DNA of 64,000 bases from Cellvibrio sp. pealriver (GCF_001183545.1 NZ_KQ236688.1:2803395-2867394), one strand, 5' to 3'. Counted from the first letter of the stretch, positions 45,278 through 56,422 are shown. Notes: generated from the letters alone by a model not told the origin. Numbers and translations: made by a program.

Positions 45278-45427
45278 CTTGATACCGACAAGTTTTGTTT
45301 ATCAACTGGCATTTGCCACAAACACAACCACAATGTTAGGGAAAGCAACGCACAACGCCTTTTGCCTCTTTGCACTGCTGTACAGCACCCCATCCGGTGA
45401 CCGCCACACTACCCGTGAACAAAACGC

Positions 45428-46606
45428 ATGTTTGATATTTTTATTGATTACAACACCCAATACACCCTGCTGGAGGGGCACCACAACCCCGGGTTGGTAG
45501 CCGTTTCTGTTCTGGTCGCCATAGTATCTTCCATGATGGGGTTACAGATTGCAGGCCTGGCACGTGCCGCACACGGGCGCATGCTGCGCCAGACAGCACT
45601 GATATCCGGCTCGCTGGCCTTGGGCGGCGGCATCTGGTCCATGCATTTTATCGGCATGCTGGCGTTTGAAATGGGCACCCACGTGCACTACCACCCCTTT
45701 ATCACCCTGCTGTCCATGCTGCCCTCGGTGTTTGCCTCCTGGGTAGCCCTGCATATGCTTTCCCGCAGCCGTATTTCGTGGCGGCAATTGATGATAGGCG
45801 GGGTTTTGGTCGGCTCCGGCATTGGTGCCATGCACTACAGCGGTATGGCGGCCATGCACATGAATGCCACCCTGCGCTACGATCCGCTGTGGTTTATCGC
45901 CTCTATTTTCGTGGCGGTGATGATGGCCATGATCGCGCTTTGGGTGCGCTTTGGCCTGCACGACCATGGCAAGCTCAATGCGACGCGAGCCACGCTGATC
46001 AGCGGTGTCATTATGGGATGTGCGATTGCCGCCATGCATTACACCGGTATGGCCGCTGCGCGTTTTATCGGCTCGCCCGATGCGGGCTTTTCGGATGACA
46101 ACAGCCACACCTTTCTCGCCATTATTATCAGTGCAATGACCGTCGCGATTGGCTTGCTGGTGATTGCGGGCAACCTGATATTGCGTTACCGCCAACTCTA
46201 TCGCCACTCACTCAAAATCGAGAGCGAACTGTCTTCGCGCGAGCAGCAATACCGCACGTTAATCAGCAATATTCCCGGCGTTGCGTTTCGCACACAAGCC
46301 ACTGCCCCCTGGGCTGTTATTTTTATTAGCGATGCCATCTATAAATTAAGTGGTTGGGAAGCAGAAAAATTTTTCGCGCATGAAATGCATTTGGGCGACA
46401 TCATCCACCCGGACGACATGGCGCGCATTTCACAAGAACTGTTACCCGCGCTCAACAATAAAACGCCTTACATCATCGTATACCGCATTGTGTGCCGCGA
46501 CCATAGCGAGCGATGGGTATCGGAAAGAGCCAGCGGTGTCTATGACGCGCAAGGAAAACTGCAATGGATCGACCCACCGCCAAAGGCATGTTCCTCGCCA
46601 ATATGA
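45428..46606 (+). CDS. MHYT-PAS membrane sensor, probably the N-terminal half of a broken hybrid kinase
   Basis: A 392-residue protein. Seven hydrophobic helices carry three MHYT motifs (SMHFIGM at about 71-77, [14 protein letters not shown]), thought to bind a metal and sense a gas such as oxygen or NO. A PAS domain follows ([18 protein letters not shown] to [12 protein letters not shown]). After LQWID, where related proteins continue through a linker into the kinase, the frame runs 9 residues into [10 protein letters not shown] and stops. The kinase continues in another frame from 46564. The start codon has no clear ribosome-binding site. Best read as one gene damaged by a deletion, or as a genuine split system. 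Confidence 0.8.
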   Translation: MFDIFIDYNTQYTLLEGHHNPGLVAVSVLVAIVSSMMGLQIAGLARAAHGRMLRQTALISGSLALGGGIWSMHFIGMLAFEMGTHVHYHPFITLLSMLPSVFASWVALHMLSRSRISWRQLMIGGVLVGSGIGAMHYSGMAAMHMNATLRYDPLWFIASIFVAVMMAMIALWVRFGLHDHGKLNATRATLISGVIMGCAIAAMHYTGMAAARFIGSPDAGFSDDNSHTFLAIIISAMTVAIGLLVIAGNLILRYRQLYRHSLKIESELSSREQQYRTLISNIPGVAFRTQATAPWAVIFISDAIYKLSGWEAEKFFAHEMHLGDIIHPDDMARISQELLPALNNKTPYIIVYRIVCRDHSERWVSERASGVYDAQGKLQWIDPPPKACSSPI

Positions 46607-48282
46607 GCCACGAGATCCGCACCCCCATGAATGCGATCATCGGCTTCACCGAATTATTATTGGATTCACCACTGGAACCAGAACAGCGGCGGCATTTGCA
46701 AACCGTCAACCGTTCGGCGCGTTCACTGCTGACGCTACTGAACGATATCCTCGATACCGCGAAGTTAGAACGCGGCGCACTTGAGTTGGATATCACTCCC
46801 TTTTCGCTGCGCGATATGGCGCGCGACATCATCAATGAGTTGCAACTTCAGGCCGATAAAAAAGCGTTGTTATTAACCACACATTTTCAGACCGATATGC
46901 GCGACTTGGTAATGGGCGATGAAATGCGTTTACGCCAGGTGTTAATTAATTTAATTGGCAATGCGATTAAATTTACCGGACATGGCAGCGTCACGCTCGA
47001 TATCAGCGAACAAAACCATCAGGTTATTATCAAAATTATTGATACAGGTATCGGCATTGCGGCTGACCGTATCGAACATATTTTTACGCCCTTCACCCAA
47101 GCCGATGCATCTATGGCGCGCCGCTTTGGCGGAACCGGTTTGGGCACCACTATCGCCCGACAACTGACTGCATTAATGGGCGGTACTATTTCTGTGGCGA
47201 GCGAATTAGGTAAAGGCAGCTGCTTCCAAATTTCAATTCCTTTACCCGCGGCGCACGCGATGAAAAAAATTATTTCCGCAGAACCAACAACATTACCCTC
47301 GCTCAACATTTTGATTGCCGACGACGTGCCACAAAATATTGAAGTACTTCAATTGATGCTGACGCGCAATGGGCACCGCATAACAACAGCAAGCAATGGC
47401 AATGAAGCATTTGAACAATTTAAAAAGCAGACGTTTGATGTGGTGCTTATGGACATCCAAATGCCGGAAGTGGATGGTTTGCAAGCCTGCAGGATGATTC
47501 GGCATTGGGAGCAAACACAAGGCACCAAAAGCACGCCAATCATTGCACTCACCGCCAGCGTATTAGCACAAGACCGGAAAGATGCTGAGGCCGCAGGCAT
47601 GAATGGCTTTGCATCAAAACCTATCGTTTTACCCGAGCTTTATCGCGAAATTGCGCGCTGCCTTGGCCTTGAAAAAACCGCCACAACCAATACACCTATC
47701 GATAAAAATACATTGCACGTGATTGATTGGGACAGCGCACTGCAGCGCTGGGGTGAGCGCGATATTCTTATCAAAGCGATACAACGCTTTGTTGCTGAAA
47801 ACACCAAACCGACTACGCCGTTAATGTCATACGACCATACAACTGTATTTGATGATGTTAGCAATGTCGAAGCTATATCCCGCGAGGCCCACCGCATAAA
47901 AGGCGCGGCAGCGAATTTAGGTTTGAACGCATTAGCACTTATTGCACAGCAATTAGAACAGCAAACAGCATTTAATACACAATTATTGGATGACCTGAAA
48001 TTTGCATTTGAGGCTGTTGCCAATGAAATAAATACATTGGATTCACGCACGTTGCATCGCGACAGTAAAACCACAACATGCAATCGCGCAATATTGGAAA
48101 AATTGTTAGCCGCATACCAACATGGCACGTTTGATGATGACGCTTATCGCAAACTTTCCCAAACCTGCCCCGCAGCATTATTGACGCCGTTGGATGATAC
48201 ATTGGATCAATTTGATTTTGATGCCACTGTTGCCATTTTGCAAAACTGGATAACAAACAGCACTGCTGATCAAGAGGTATAA
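46564..48282 (+). CDS. hybrid histidine kinase (HisKA-HATPase-REC-HPt), lacking its own sensor
   Basis: A 572-residue signalling protein. HisKA starts almost at the N-terminus (His16 in [14 protein letters not shown]). It is followed by the ATPase domain (N box [30 protein letters not shown]), a receiver domain (phospho-acceptor Asp297 in [18 protein letters not shown]) and an HPt domain (His443 in [11 protein letters not shown]). There is no sensor or membrane segment. It overlaps the MHYT-PAS gene by 43 bases in another frame. AAGGA at 46551-46555 stands 8 bases before ATG 46564, so separate translation is possible. The next gene begins directly after its stop. Confidence 0.85.
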   Translation: MDRPTAKGMFLANMSHEIRTPMNAIIGFTELLLDSPLEPEQRRHLQTVNRSARSLLTLLNDILDTAKLERGALELDITPFSLRDMARDIINELQLQADKKALLLTTHFQTDMRDLVMGDEMRLRQVLINLIGNAIKFTGHGSVTLDISEQNHQVIIKIIDTGIGIAADRIEHIFTPFTQADASMARRFGGTGLGTTIARQLTALMGGTISVASELGKGSCFQISIPLPAAHAMKKIISAEPTTLPSLNILIADDVPQNIEVLQLMLTRNGHRITTASNGNEAFEQFKKQTFDVVLMDIQMPEVDGLQACRMIRHWEQTQGTKSTPIIALTASVLAQDRKDAEAAGMNGFASKPIVLPELYREIARCLGLEKTATTNTPIDKNTLHVIDWDSALQRWGERDILIKAIQRFVAENTKPTTPLMSYDHTTVFDDVSNVEAISREAHRIKGAAANLGLNALALIAQQLEQQTAFNTQLLDDLKFAFEAVANEINTLDSRTLHRDSKTTTCNRAILEKLLAAYQHGTFDDDAYRKLSQTCPAALLTPLDDTLDQFDFDATVAILQNWITNSTADQEV

Positions 48283-49281
48283 ATGGTCATTGAATTGCGT
48301 GACTCGCGCCCGAAATTACTGCTGGTTGACGATGAGCCCGTCAACCTGCAAGTGCTCAAACAAATTTTGCAACACGACTATCGCTTGTTGTTTGCACGCG
48401 ACGGTGAAAAGGCACTGAGCCTTGCAGAAAATGAACAGCCGCATTTAATTTTGCTCGACATCATGATGCCCGGCATAACCGGTTTGGAAACCTGCAAACG
48501 GTTAAAAGAAAATTCTGCAACACAACACATACCGGTTATTTTTGTTACCGCACTTGCAGAAACCCGCGATGAGACAGAAGGCTTTGGTGTTGGCTGTGTG
48601 GACTACATAACCAAACCAGTCAGCCCACCCATTGTGCTTGCGCGCGTGAAAGCGCAACTGTCATTAGTCAGTATTGATTCACTGCGCGAGACGCGCCTGC
48701 AAGTGATCCATCGGCTCGGGCGCGCCGCCGAATACAAAGACAACGAAACCGGCCTGCATGTCATCCGCATGAGTCACTACGCCAAAGAAATTGCGCTCGC
48801 CGCAGGTATGAATGAAAGTGATGCCGATGAATTATTAAATGCAGCGCCGATGCACGACATCGGCAAAATTGGTATCCCCGATTTTATTTTGCAAAAACCC
48901 GGAAAGCTCACACCGGATGAATGGAACATCATGAAAACCCACACTCGCATCGGCGCGACGATTATTGGTGACGACCATTCCAATTTATTAAAAATCGCAC
49001 GCATTATTGCGCTGCACCATCATGAAAAATGGGATGGTTCCGGCTATCCCGATGGGCTCAGGGGCGAAGCCATTCCGATTGAAGCGCGCGCTGTTGCGCT
49101 TGCAGATGTATTCGATGCATTGACCAGTGTGCGCCCTTACAAAGCAGCCTGGACGATTGAGCAAGCGAGCGATTACATCGAACAGGAATCCGGCAGACAT
49201 TTTGACCCCGATTTGGTAATCGCCTTTAAAAAAGCGCTACCGACAATCATCGCCATTCGCGAGCAGCTGCTCGATACCTAA
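48283..49281 (+). CDS. response regulator with HD-GYP cyclic-di-GMP phosphodiesterase output
   Basis: A 332-residue regulator: receiver domain (acidic pocket VDDEP, phospho-acceptor Asp59 in LLDIMMPGITG) and an HD-GYP domain. Metal-binding His191-Asp192 (PMHDIGKIGIPD), HHHEKWDGSGYPDGLRG (Gly254-Tyr255-Pro256) and AVALADVFDALTS are intact, so it should hydrolyse c-di-GMP. It starts immediately after the hybrid kinase stop (TAAATG), so the HPt of that kinase is its likely phosphate donor. Expected effect: switching between sessile and motile states. Confidence 0.93.
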   Translation: MVIELRDSRPKLLLVDDEPVNLQVLKQILQHDYRLLFARDGEKALSLAENEQPHLILLDIMMPGITGLETCKRLKENSATQHIPVIFVTALAETRDETEGFGVGCVDYITKPVSPPIVLARVKAQLSLVSIDSLRETRLQVIHRLGRAAEYKDNETGLHVIRMSHYAKEIALAAGMNESDADELLNAAPMHDIGKIGIPDFILQKPGKLTPDEWNIMKTHTRIGATIIGDDHSNLLKIARIIALHHHEKWDGSGYPDGLRGEAIPIEARAVALADVFDALTSVRPYKAAWTIEQASDYIEQESGRHFDPDLVIAFKKALPTIIAIREQLLDT

Positions 49282-49313
49282 GCCTGTATCGCAGGCCACA
49301 AAAAAAACAGACT

Positions 49314-49343
49314 CAGAAAAAACAAAGCCACCCGAAGGTGGCT
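49314..49343. terminator. bidirectional terminator between the HD-GYP gene and ssb
   Basis: Stem AGCCACC / GGTGGCT (49326-49332 / 49337-49343) with a four-base loop that reads TTCG on the minus strand. T-rich sequence follows on both strands; the minus-strand run is better. Confidence 0.88.
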
Positions 49344-49387
49344 GTGTTTGTGATTTTGTTTTTCTGAAAGCGTTTGGAAAACGCGAA

Positions 49388-49951
49388 TCAGAAGGGAATG
49401 TCGTCATCAAAAGAATCAAAACCGGCTGGCTGCTGTGGAGGAGTATTGTGGGATGGCTGCTGCGGTGCGCGATTTTGTTGGTAGCCACCACCCTGATTGT
49501 ATCCACCTTGCGCGGGGGCATTGTTGTACTGCGGAGTCTGGTCAAAGCCGCCTGCCATCGCTGCAGCACCCATACCGGCACCGCCCATATTGTTGCCCAT
49601 ACCGGCGTTGTCGCCACGGCCATCCAGCATTTGCATTTCGCTGGCCACAATTTCGGTGGTGTAACGGTCACTGCCGTCTTGCGCTTGCCATTTGCGGGTG
49701 CGCAATGAACCTTCAATATAAACCTTGGAGCCTTTTTTCAGGTATTCACCTGCAATCTCACCCAAGCGGTTAAAAAACACCACGCGATGCCATTCAGTAC
49801 GCTCTTGTGGTTGGCCGGTATTTTTGTCCTTCCAGGTCTCGGAAGTTGCCACGCTTACGTTGGTGACAGCGCCGCCGGAGGGCATGTATTTTACTTCCGG
49901 GTCTTGTCCGATATTACCGATCAAAATTACTTTGTTAATGCCACGAGCCAT
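49388..49951 (-). CDS. ssb: single-stranded DNA-binding protein SSB
   Basis: Binds and protects single-stranded DNA in replication, repair and recombination. The 187 residues consist of an OB-fold ([56 protein letters not shown]) over about 110 residues, a Gly/Gln/Asn-rich flexible linker, and the conserved acidic tip DDDIPF that docks partner proteins. It follows the MFS gene on the same strand, and uvrA is divergent from that pair, an order also seen in pseudomonads. Confidence 0.97.
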   Translation of the reverse strand: MARGINKVILIGNIGQDPEVKYMPSGGAVTNVSVATSETWKDKNTGQPQERTEWHRVVFFNRLGEIAGEYLKKGSKVYIEGSLRTRKWQAQDGSDRYTTEIVASEMQMLDGRGDNAGMGNNMGGAGMGAAAMAGGFDQTPQYNNAPAQGGYNQGGGYQQNRAPQQPSHNTPPQQPAGFDSFDDDIPF

Positions 49952-50062
49952 ACTGAATTCCTCTTGGTTGTCCGGGTATCCGCCTTCTGTTGTTATACGT
50001 CAGCGGCTTTCAAATTTCTGTTTACTCCCCTTGGCGGGGGCGGTGCACTTTAGCATTTTTCG

Positions 50063-51457
50063 CTATTCGCCATCTACGATGGCAGCCAACTGTTTCCGGT
50101 TCACGCGCTGTTGATCCACTTTAAGGTAAGCCGTGTTCTCCGAGGCGACAATCACCACTTCCGCTACGCCATCCACTGCACGCAGCTTATCGGCAAGTAC
50201 CTGGTGATCCTGTCCGCGCAACGGGATAAGCACACTGGCCAGGAACTGCGGTGGCGTCATCGACCAGGCCACTGCAAACCACACCAACACCAGTATCGCG
50301 TTTAACAGGAATACGGCTTGCGCACCCTGCTCTTGCAGTAACCATCCACCCAATGCGCCACCGCTAAAGACACCCAGCACCTGACAAGTCGAGTAAATAC
50401 CCGTCGCCGTCCCTTTGGCACCAGCGGGCGCAATTTTGCTTACCATCGAGGGCTGGGTGGCCTCCAGCACATTGAAGGCGATAAAAAAAACAAACAGCAC
50501 CAATAGCGCTGCGATGAAATGATCGCCCACCACCGTTAGCGCCAATTCAGCTGCAAGTAGTAACCCAACGGCAATCAGGAATACGCCTTTAATTTTTCGG
50601 CGTTTCTCAGCGATGATCACAAACGGCAACATCAACACAAACGCGAACGCAAGCAGCGGAAAGTAAATCAATCCATGATAATTGCGCGGAATCTGCAGTT
50701 GGTTTTCCAACATCAGCGGCAGCACCACAAAGCTCGACATCAGCACAAAATGCAGTACAAAAATCCCGACATTCAAGCGCAACAATTGCGGATGCTTCAG
50801 TGTGGATGCCAAGAGCCCGGGCACCGCAACGGCTTCACGCGCAGGGCTGCGCGTATGGCTGACATCGGGCACTAACTTCAGCAGGATATACACACCAACC
50901 AGCCCGAGCAGCGCGGTTAACCAGAAGATCGCCCCCACACCGCCCCAAGCTGCCAGCAAAGGGCCGACGGTCATTGCCACCGAGAAGGACACGCCAATAG
51001 ATGCGCCTATGGTAGCCATAGCTTTGGTGCGGTTTTCATCGGAGGTAAGATCGGTCAAAAGCGCCATCACTACGGCAGAAATAGCGCCACCGCCTTGCAA
51101 AAACCGGCCGAGAATCAGGCCGTATACGGAATCTGCCAGCGCCGCCACCACACTGCCCAGCACAAATATCAGCAAGCCTGCGAGAATCAACGGTTTGCGC
51201 CCGATACGGTCGGACAACACCCCAAACGGAATCTGCAACAATGCTTGGCTAAACCCGTAAGCCCCCAGCGCAAGGCCAAGCAGAAATGGGCTGTGATGGG
51301 CGTATTCGGTGCCATAGAGTGCAAGCACCGGCAACAACATGAAAAGGCCAAACATCCGGAAGGTGTAAAGCGCCGCGAGCGATAGCACGACTTTGCGCTC
51401 GAACGGCACCAGCGTGGTCGTGGTCATAACAGGTGATGTAGAAACAGGATCTTGCAT
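50063..51457 (-). CDS. MFS transporter, YajR-like, with C-terminal ferredoxin-like domain
   Basis: A 464-residue inner-membrane drug/proton antiporter-type protein with 12 helices. Motif A is present (GVLSDRIGRKPLI). After the last helix a soluble C-terminal domain of about 65 residues follows (LADKLRAVDGVAEVVIVASENTAYLKVD), like the YAM domain of E. coli YajR. Role not certain. It precedes ssb on the same strand and is divergent from uvrA; this neighbourhood is conserved in related bacteria. ATG 51457 has no strong ribosome-binding site; an in-frame ATG at 51427 is an alternative. Confidence 0.88.
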   Translation of the reverse strand: MQDPVSTSPVMTTTTLVPFERKVVLSLAALYTFRMFGLFMLLPVLALYGTEYAHHSPFLLGLALGAYGFSQALLQIPFGVLSDRIGRKPLILAGLLIFVLGSVVAALADSVYGLILGRFLQGGGAISAVVMALLTDLTSDENRTKAMATIGASIGVSFSVAMTVGPLLAAWGGVGAIFWLTALLGLVGVYILLKLVPDVSHTRSPAREAVAVPGLLASTLKHPQLLRLNVGIFVLHFVLMSSFVVLPLMLENQLQIPRNYHGLIYFPLLAFAFVLMLPFVIIAEKRRKIKGVFLIAVGLLLAAELALTVVGDHFIAALLVLFVFFIAFNVLEATQPSMVSKIAPAGAKGTATGIYSTCQVLGVFSGGALGGWLLQEQGAQAVFLLNAILVLVWFAVAWSMTPPQFLASVLIPLRGQDHQVLADKLRAVDGVAEVVIVASENTAYLKVDQQRVNRKQLAAIVDGE

Positions 51458-51578
51458 GGCGGACAGCCGTCGATATCAGCAGAAAAGGGATGGATTAGGT
51501 AAAAGTGCGTCAGTGTACCAACTACTCCCCCCAACGACCTATAAATCACACGAAACATTGTGTTAAAACGCCTGCTCG

Positions 51579-51597
51579 ATTGTTTGCAGGCAAACAA
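51579..51597. promoter_or_regulatory. palindrome in the uvrA/MFS divergent promoter region
   Basis: TTGTTTGCAGGCAAACAA (51580-51597) is a perfect 18-bp inverted repeat between divergent genes. It is a plausible operator or an unknown protein site. It is not a LexA box. Confidence 0.5.
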
Positions 51598-51637
51598 ATA
51601 GAAATCAGCTCCTGACATCTACTGGCAGTATCTTACG

Positions 51638-51643
51638 TATAAT
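51638..51643 (+). promoter_or_regulatory. putative -10 element of uvrA
   Basis: A consensus TATAAT lies 48 bases before ATG 51691. The only near -35 (CTGACA, 51612-51617) is 20 bases away, longer than ideal, so the promoter assignment is tentative. Confidence 0.4.
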
Positions 51644-51690
51644 CACCTTCCTTTCGTGTCCATTTTCATGACCCAGGCGGATTGCAGTAC

Positions 51691-54555
51691 ATGGATAAAA
51701 TTATTGTTAGGGGTGCGCGCACCCACAACCTGAAGAATATTGATCTCGACATTCCACGCGACAAACTGGTCGTCATCACCGGCCCGTCTGGCTCGGGCAA
51801 ATCATCGCTGGCATTTGATACGCTCTATGCAGAAGGTCAGCGCCGCTATGTCGAATCGCTATCCACTTATGCCCGTCAATTTTTATCGATGATGGAAAAA
51901 CCCGATGTCGATCACGTCGAGGGCTTGAGCCCGGCGATTTCCATCGAGCAAAAATCCACCTCACACAACCCGCGCTCCACTGTGGGCACTATCACCGAAA
52001 TCTACGATTACCTGCGCCTGCTCTATGCTCGCGTAGGTGAGCCGCGCTGCCCCGAACATGGCGTGCCGCTGACTGCACAAACCATCAGCGAGATGGTCGA
52101 TACCACTCTTGCCTTGGGTGAAGGCACCAAATTAATGCTGCTGGCACCGGTGATCCGCGAGCGCAAAGGCGAGCACTTGCATGTGTTCGAACAGCTCAAG
52201 CGCGATGGTTTTATCCGCGCCCGTATCGATGGCATTCTGTGTGATTTGGACGATACACCTAAACTCGACAAGAAAAAGAAACACAGCGTTGAAGTCGTTA
52301 TCGACCGATTCAAGGTGCGCGACGATTTGAAACTGCGCTTGGCAGAATCGTTTGAGACTGCACTTAACCTATCAGAAGGCATCGCTTGTATTAGCTACAT
52401 GGATGGCGAGGCTCCTGATCGCCTGTTTTCTTCCAAACATGCCTGCCCTATTTGCGATTACAGCCTGACCGAGCTTGAGCCGCGCCTGTTCTCTTTCAAT
52501 AACCCGGCCGGTGCCTGTCCAACCTGCGATGGCTTGGGCGTGCATCAATTTTTTGATGAAGACAAAGTCATTCAGGACACCAGCCTGAGTCTGTCCGAAG
52601 GAGCAATTCGCGGCTGGGACAAACGCAACGTCTATTACTTCCATATGCTGGCATCGCTCGCCAAACATTACGGTTTTAACGTCGATACGCCTTGGGCAAA
52701 GCTCAAAGCCAAACAGCGCGAAGCCGTGCTTTATGGTTCAGGCGAGGAAGTTATCGAGTTTAATTACATTAACGACCGTGGCGATGTATACAAGCGCAGC
52801 CATACCTTTGAAGGCGTACTCCCCAATATGGAGCGACGCTATCGCGACACCGAATCCAACTCGGTGCGCGAGGATCTGACCAAATTTTTATCCAGCCAGC
52901 CCTGCCCTGAATGTGAAGGTACCCGCCTGCGCATAGAGGCGCGCAACGTATTTATCGACGAGCGTCCACTACCCAAAATCACCGAAATGCCCGTTGCCGA
53001 TGCTTATGACTACTACATGAAGCTCAGCTTCACCGGGCGCAAAGCGGGCATCGCTGACAAAATCCTGAAAGAGCTACGCGACCGCTTCCGTTTTCTGGTG
53101 GATGTTGGCCTGAACTACCTCACCCTTAATCGCAGTGCAGAAACACTGTCAGGCGGCGAAGCGCAGCGCATTCGTCTCGCCAGTCAGATTGGTGCGGGCT
53201 TGGTGGGCGTGATGTATATCCTCGACGAACCCTCCATCGGACTACACCAGCGCGATAACGAGCGCTTGCTGAAAACTCTGACGCATTTGCGCGATATTGG
53301 TAACACCGTGATTGTGGTGGAACACGATGAAGACGCTATCCGCCTTGCAGACCACGTCATTGATATTGGCCCGGGCGCGGGGGTTCATGGTGGTCAGGTC
53401 ATCGCACAAGGCAACGTGAAAGCCATCATGGCGAACAAAGAATCCATTACCGGCCAATACCTGAGTGGTACCCGTGAAATTGCCATACCCGCAAAACGCC
53501 ACGCTTTTGATAAAAAGAACCTCCTGCGCCTGACTGGCGCAAAGGGCAACAATTTGCAGAATGTAACGCTTGAGATTCCCGTGGGGCTCATGACCTGTGT
53601 TACTGGCGTGTCCGGTTCTGGAAAATCAACATTAATTAACGCAACGCTTCATCCTCTGGCCGCAACCGCACTCAATGGCGCTACCACACTTGATCCGGCA
53701 CCCTACGACAACATTGAAGGACTTGAGCTATTTGATAAGTGCGTGGATATCGACCAGAGCCCCATTGGCCGGACCCCGCGCTCTAACCCAGCAACCTACA
53801 CTGGAATTTTCACGCCTATCCGCGAATTGTTTGCAGGCACCCAGGAATCGCGCTCACGTGGCTATCAACCGGGCCGTTTCAGCTTCAACGTCAAAGGCGG
53901 GCGCTGCGAAGCCTGTCAGGGTGATGGCGTGACCAAAGTGGAAATGCACTTTCTGCCGGATGTTTACGTACCCTGCGATGTATGCAAAGGCAAACGCTAC
54001 AATCGCGAAACGCTCGACGTGAAGTACAAAGGAAAAAATATCAACGAAGTTCTAGGAATGACAATTGAAGATGCACGTGCGTTTTTCGATGCGGTCCCCG
54101 CTATCGCCAATAAACTGCAAACATTGATCGATGTCGGGCTTTCCTATATCTGTCTTGGACAATCTGCAACTACGCTTTCAGGTGGCGAAGCACAGCGAGT
54201 GAAATTGGCAAAGGAATTATCCAAACGCGATACAGGCAAAACACTTTATATTTTGGATGAACCAACCACAGGGCTTCATTTTTACGATATCCAGCAATTA
54301 CTAAACGTGCTGCACCGTTTGCGCGACCACGGCAACACTGTGGTTGTGATTGAACACAATCTGGATGTTATTAAAACCGCAGACTGGATTGTTGATTTAG
54401 GCCCGGAAGGAGGAAGTGGTGGAGGTCAAATAATCGCAACAGGTACTCCGGAAGAAGTAGCTCAACTCGATTACTCCCACACAGGAAGATTTCTTGCCCC
54501 AATGCTAAAACAAACCACTAAAAAGGGCAGAGTATCGAAGAAAATAACCGCATAA
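51691..54555 (+). CDS. uvrA: excinuclease ABC subunit A (UvrA)
   Basis: Damage-recognition ATPase of nucleotide excision repair. At 954 residues it has the normal length and two ABC ATPase modules: Walker A GPSGSGKS (31-38) with signature [12 protein letters not shown] and Walker [12 protein letters not shown], and the second Walker [10 protein letters not shown] with [15 protein letters not shown] and [11 protein letters not shown]. Zinc-binding pairs occur at [15 protein letters not shown] and [20 protein letters not shown] 51691 is preferred to TTG 51682, since AGGCGG at 51675-51680 is too close to the latter. Confidence 0.98.
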   Translation: MDKIIVRGARTHNLKNIDLDIPRDKLVVITGPSGSGKSSLAFDTLYAEGQRRYVESLSTYARQFLSMMEKPDVDHVEGLSPAISIEQKSTSHNPRSTVGTITEIYDYLRLLYARVGEPRCPEHGVPLTAQTISEMVDTTLALGEGTKLMLLAPVIRERKGEHLHVFEQLKRDGFIRARIDGILCDLDDTPKLDKKKKHSVEVVIDRFKVRDDLKLRLAESFETALNLSEGIACISYMDGEAPDRLFSSKHACPICDYSLTELEPRLFSFNNPAGACPTCDGLGVHQFFDEDKVIQDTSLSLSEGAIRGWDKRNVYYFHMLASLAKHYGFNVDTPWAKLKAKQREAVLYGSGEEVIEFNYINDRGDVYKRSHTFEGVLPNMERRYRDTESNSVREDLTKFLSSQPCPECEGTRLRIEARNVFIDERPLPKITEMPVADAYDYYMKLSFTGRKAGIADKILKELRDRFRFLVDVGLNYLTLNRSAETLSGGEAQRIRLASQIGAGLVGVMYILDEPSIGLHQRDNERLLKTLTHLRDIGNTVIVVEHDEDAIRLADHVIDIGPGAGVHGGQVIAQGNVKAIMANKESITGQYLSGTREIAIPAKRHAFDKKNLLRLTGAKGNNLQNVTLEIPVGLMTCVTGVSGSGKSTLINATLHPLAATALNGATTLDPAPYDNIEGLELFDKCVDIDQSPIGRTPRSNPATYTGIFTPIRELFAGTQESRSRGYQPGRFSFNVKGGRCEACQGDGVTKVEMHFLPDVYVPCDVCKGKRYNRETLDVKYKGKNINEVLGMTIEDARAFFDAVPAIANKLQTLIDVGLSYICLGQSATTLSGGEAQRVKLAKELSKRDTGKTLYILDEPTTGLHFYDIQQLLNVLHRLRDHGNTVVVIEHNLDVIKTADWIVDLGPEGGSGGGQIIATGTPEEVAQLDYSHTGRFLAPMLKQTTKKGRVSKKITA

Positions 54556-54831
54556 AAAAAGAAAAGGGGCATTGCATCCTGCAAGCCCCGTTGCATCCTG
54601 CGTGGGTAAACGATCATCTTGATCGCTTGGCATCATGCCTTATCTGTTTTTCACATCCCTGGATCGAATTCGTCCTGAAATTCTATCCTCCAACCAAAAT
54701 TTCCTTTCTTGGTTAGCGTCCCTGTGATCACTATTTTACGGATTTCGCATCAGTAAAATAGTCGGCAATTGCTGAAACCTCTGTGAGACATTGACCATAG
54801 GCAGGCAAGCCATCAATTAAAATTGAAACAA
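54556..54831. other. gene-free region between uvrA and rplQ with several hairpins
   Basis: Convergent gap. A hairpin GGGGC-A-TTGC / GCAA-GCCCC (54566-54589) has a T-rich run on its minus-strand side and would act as a second terminator for the ribosomal operon; TTGCATCCTGC is repeated nearby. Further on are AACCAA / TTGGTT (54692-54714) and a perfect 10-bp stem ACTATTTTAC / GTAAAATAGT (54730-54762). No coding frame seen. Confidence 0.55.
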
Positions 54832-54861
54832 AAAAGGCCAAGCATTTCTGCCTGGCCTTTT
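54832..54861. terminator. bidirectional terminator after rplQ
   Basis: Stem AAAAGGCCA / TGGCCTTTT (54832-54840 / 54853-54861). On the minus strand it ends the alpha operon 22 bases after rplQ; on the plus strand it backs up uvrA. Confidence 0.9.
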
Positions 54862-54883
54862 ATGTAATCGACTAAAGTGTAAA

Positions 54884-55276
54884 TTATTCAGCGTCTACCG
54901 CTGCTTCAAGCTCTTTAGCGGGACGATCAACTAACTCAACATAAGCCATAGGCGCTTTATCGCCAGCACGGAAGCCGCATTTTAAAATACGCACATAACC
55001 GCCAGGACGAGTGTTGTAGCGTGGGCCGAGCTGACTAAACAACTTACCTACAGCTTCTTTACTGTTCAAACGAGCGAAAGCCAAACGACGGTTAGCAACG
55101 CTATCCACTTTAGCCAAAGTAATCAGAGGCTCTGCAAAACGACGCAGTTCTTTTGCTTTTGGCAAAGTAGTTTTAATTAATTCGTGCTCAACCAATGAAA
55201 TAACCATGTTACGAAACATAGCTTTACGGTGAGAGGCATTACGGCCTAACTGACGACCACTTAATTTATGACGCAT
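54884..55276 (-). CDS. rplQ: 50S ribosomal protein L17
   Basis: Large-subunit protein near the exit tunnel. The 130-residue product starts [20 protein letters not shown], the family signature, and contains [22 protein letters not shown]. The C-terminus ends with an Ala/Glu-rich tail. Last gene of the alpha operon, 133 bases after rpoA. Confidence 0.98.
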   Translation of the reverse strand: MRHKLSGRQLGRNASHRKAMFRNMVISLVEHELIKTTLPKAKELRRFAEPLITLAKVDSVANRRLAFARLNSKEAVGKLFSQLGPRYNTRPGGYVRILKCGFRAGDKAPMAYVELVDRPAKELEAAVDAE

Positions 55277-55409
55277 GAGGAATTACCTTCAAAAATGGAC
55301 TGCTACTAGCAATCTCGTTAACCACCCGCACCGAAGTGAGTTCACGGGTGAACTAATAATAAACACCACCAGCCCCTGAGGTATCAGTGGCTAGTGGTTT
55401 TATCTTTAC

Positions 55410-56396
55410 TTAATCGTTTCTCAAGCTAGCAGGAGGCCAGTTTTCCAAACGCATACCCAACGACAAACCGCGAGATGCCAAAACATCCTTAATTTCAGTA
55501 AGAGATTTCTTACCTAAATTTGGAGTCTTCAACAGTTCGACTTCTGTACGCTGGATCAAATCACCAATGTAGTAAATATTCTCTGCTTTCAGGCAGTTCG
55601 CTGAACGCACGGTAAGCTCAAGATCATCAACCGGACGCAGAAGAATTGGGTCGATAGCCTCTTCTTTCTGCTCTGGTGCTGATTGTTTCTCACCTTCGAG
55701 ATCAACAAATACAGCGAGCTGTTGTTGCAGGATAGTTGCTGCACGACGGATAGCTTCTTCAGGATCAATGGTACCGTTGGTTTCCAGATCCAAAATCAAT
55801 TTATCCAAGTCAGTACGCTGCTCAACACGAGCACTTTCTACACTGTAAGCCAAACGCTTAACAGGGCTGAAAGAAGCATCCAACTGCAAACGACCGATAG
55901 CACGACTTTCATCATCGTCGCGACGACGACTATCAGCAGGCTGATAACCGCGACCACGAGCAATAGTCAGGCGCATTTTCAATTCAGTGTTGCCAGTGAT
56001 ATTCGCAATCACGTGATCTGGATTTTTAATCTCCACATCATGATCAACCTGAATATCAGCCGCAGTAACAACGCCAGAGCCTTTTTTGGTCAAGGTAAGA
56101 ACCGCGTGATCCTTACCGTGCATGATTACTGCAACACCTTTAAGGTTCAGAAGGATTTCAATAACATCCTCACGAACACCTTCAATAGCACTGTACTCAT
56201 GCAACACACCATCAATTTCAACTTCAGTAATGGCGCAACCGGCCATAGATGAAAGCAAAATACGGCGTAGCGCATTGCCTAAAGTATGCCCAAACCCACG
56301 CTCCAAAGGCTCCAACACAACGCGTGCGCGCGTAGGGCCATTTTCTGAAACGTCGATATGACGAGGAGTTAAAAATTCGTTTACTGCTGTCTGCAT
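55410..56396 (-). CDS. rpoA: RNA polymerase alpha subunit
   Basis: Assembly platform of RNA polymerase. At 328 residues it has the two domains: N-terminal dimerisation domain ([20 protein letters not shown]) and C-terminal DNA- and activator-binding domain ([40 protein letters not shown]). ATG 56396 is used with AGGTG 6 bases upstream; the frame extends to a TTG at 56414. Located between rpsD and rplQ in the alpha operon. Confidence 0.99.
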   Translation of the reverse strand: MQTAVNEFLTPRHIDVSENGPTRARVVLEPLERGFGHTLGNALRRILLSSMAGCAITEVEIDGVLHEYSAIEGVREDVIEILLNLKGVAVIMHGKDHAVLTLTKKGSGVVTAADIQVDHDVEIKNPDHVIANITGNTELKMRLTIARGRGYQPADSRRRDDDESRAIGRLQLDASFSPVKRLAYSVESARVEQRTDLDKLILDLETNGTIDPEEAIRRAATILQQQLAVFVDLEGEKQSAPEQKEEAIDPILLRPVDDLELTVRSANCLKAENIYYIGDLIQRTEVELLKTPNLGKKSLTEIKDVLASRGLSLGMRLENWPPASLRND

Positions 56397-56422
56397 AGCC
56401 ACACCTGTTAGCAATTCGTCCC

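Noticed and set aside
46564..46606. Programmed -1 frameshift joining the MHYT-PAS sensor to the kinase
   Set aside because: The frames differ in the right direction, but no correctly phased slippery heptamer is seen in the overlap, and the fused product would still lack the linker helix.
51458..51690. LexA (SOS) box upstream of uvrA
   Set aside because: No CTGT-N8-ACAG site was found; CTGGCAGTATCTTACG has only one good half.
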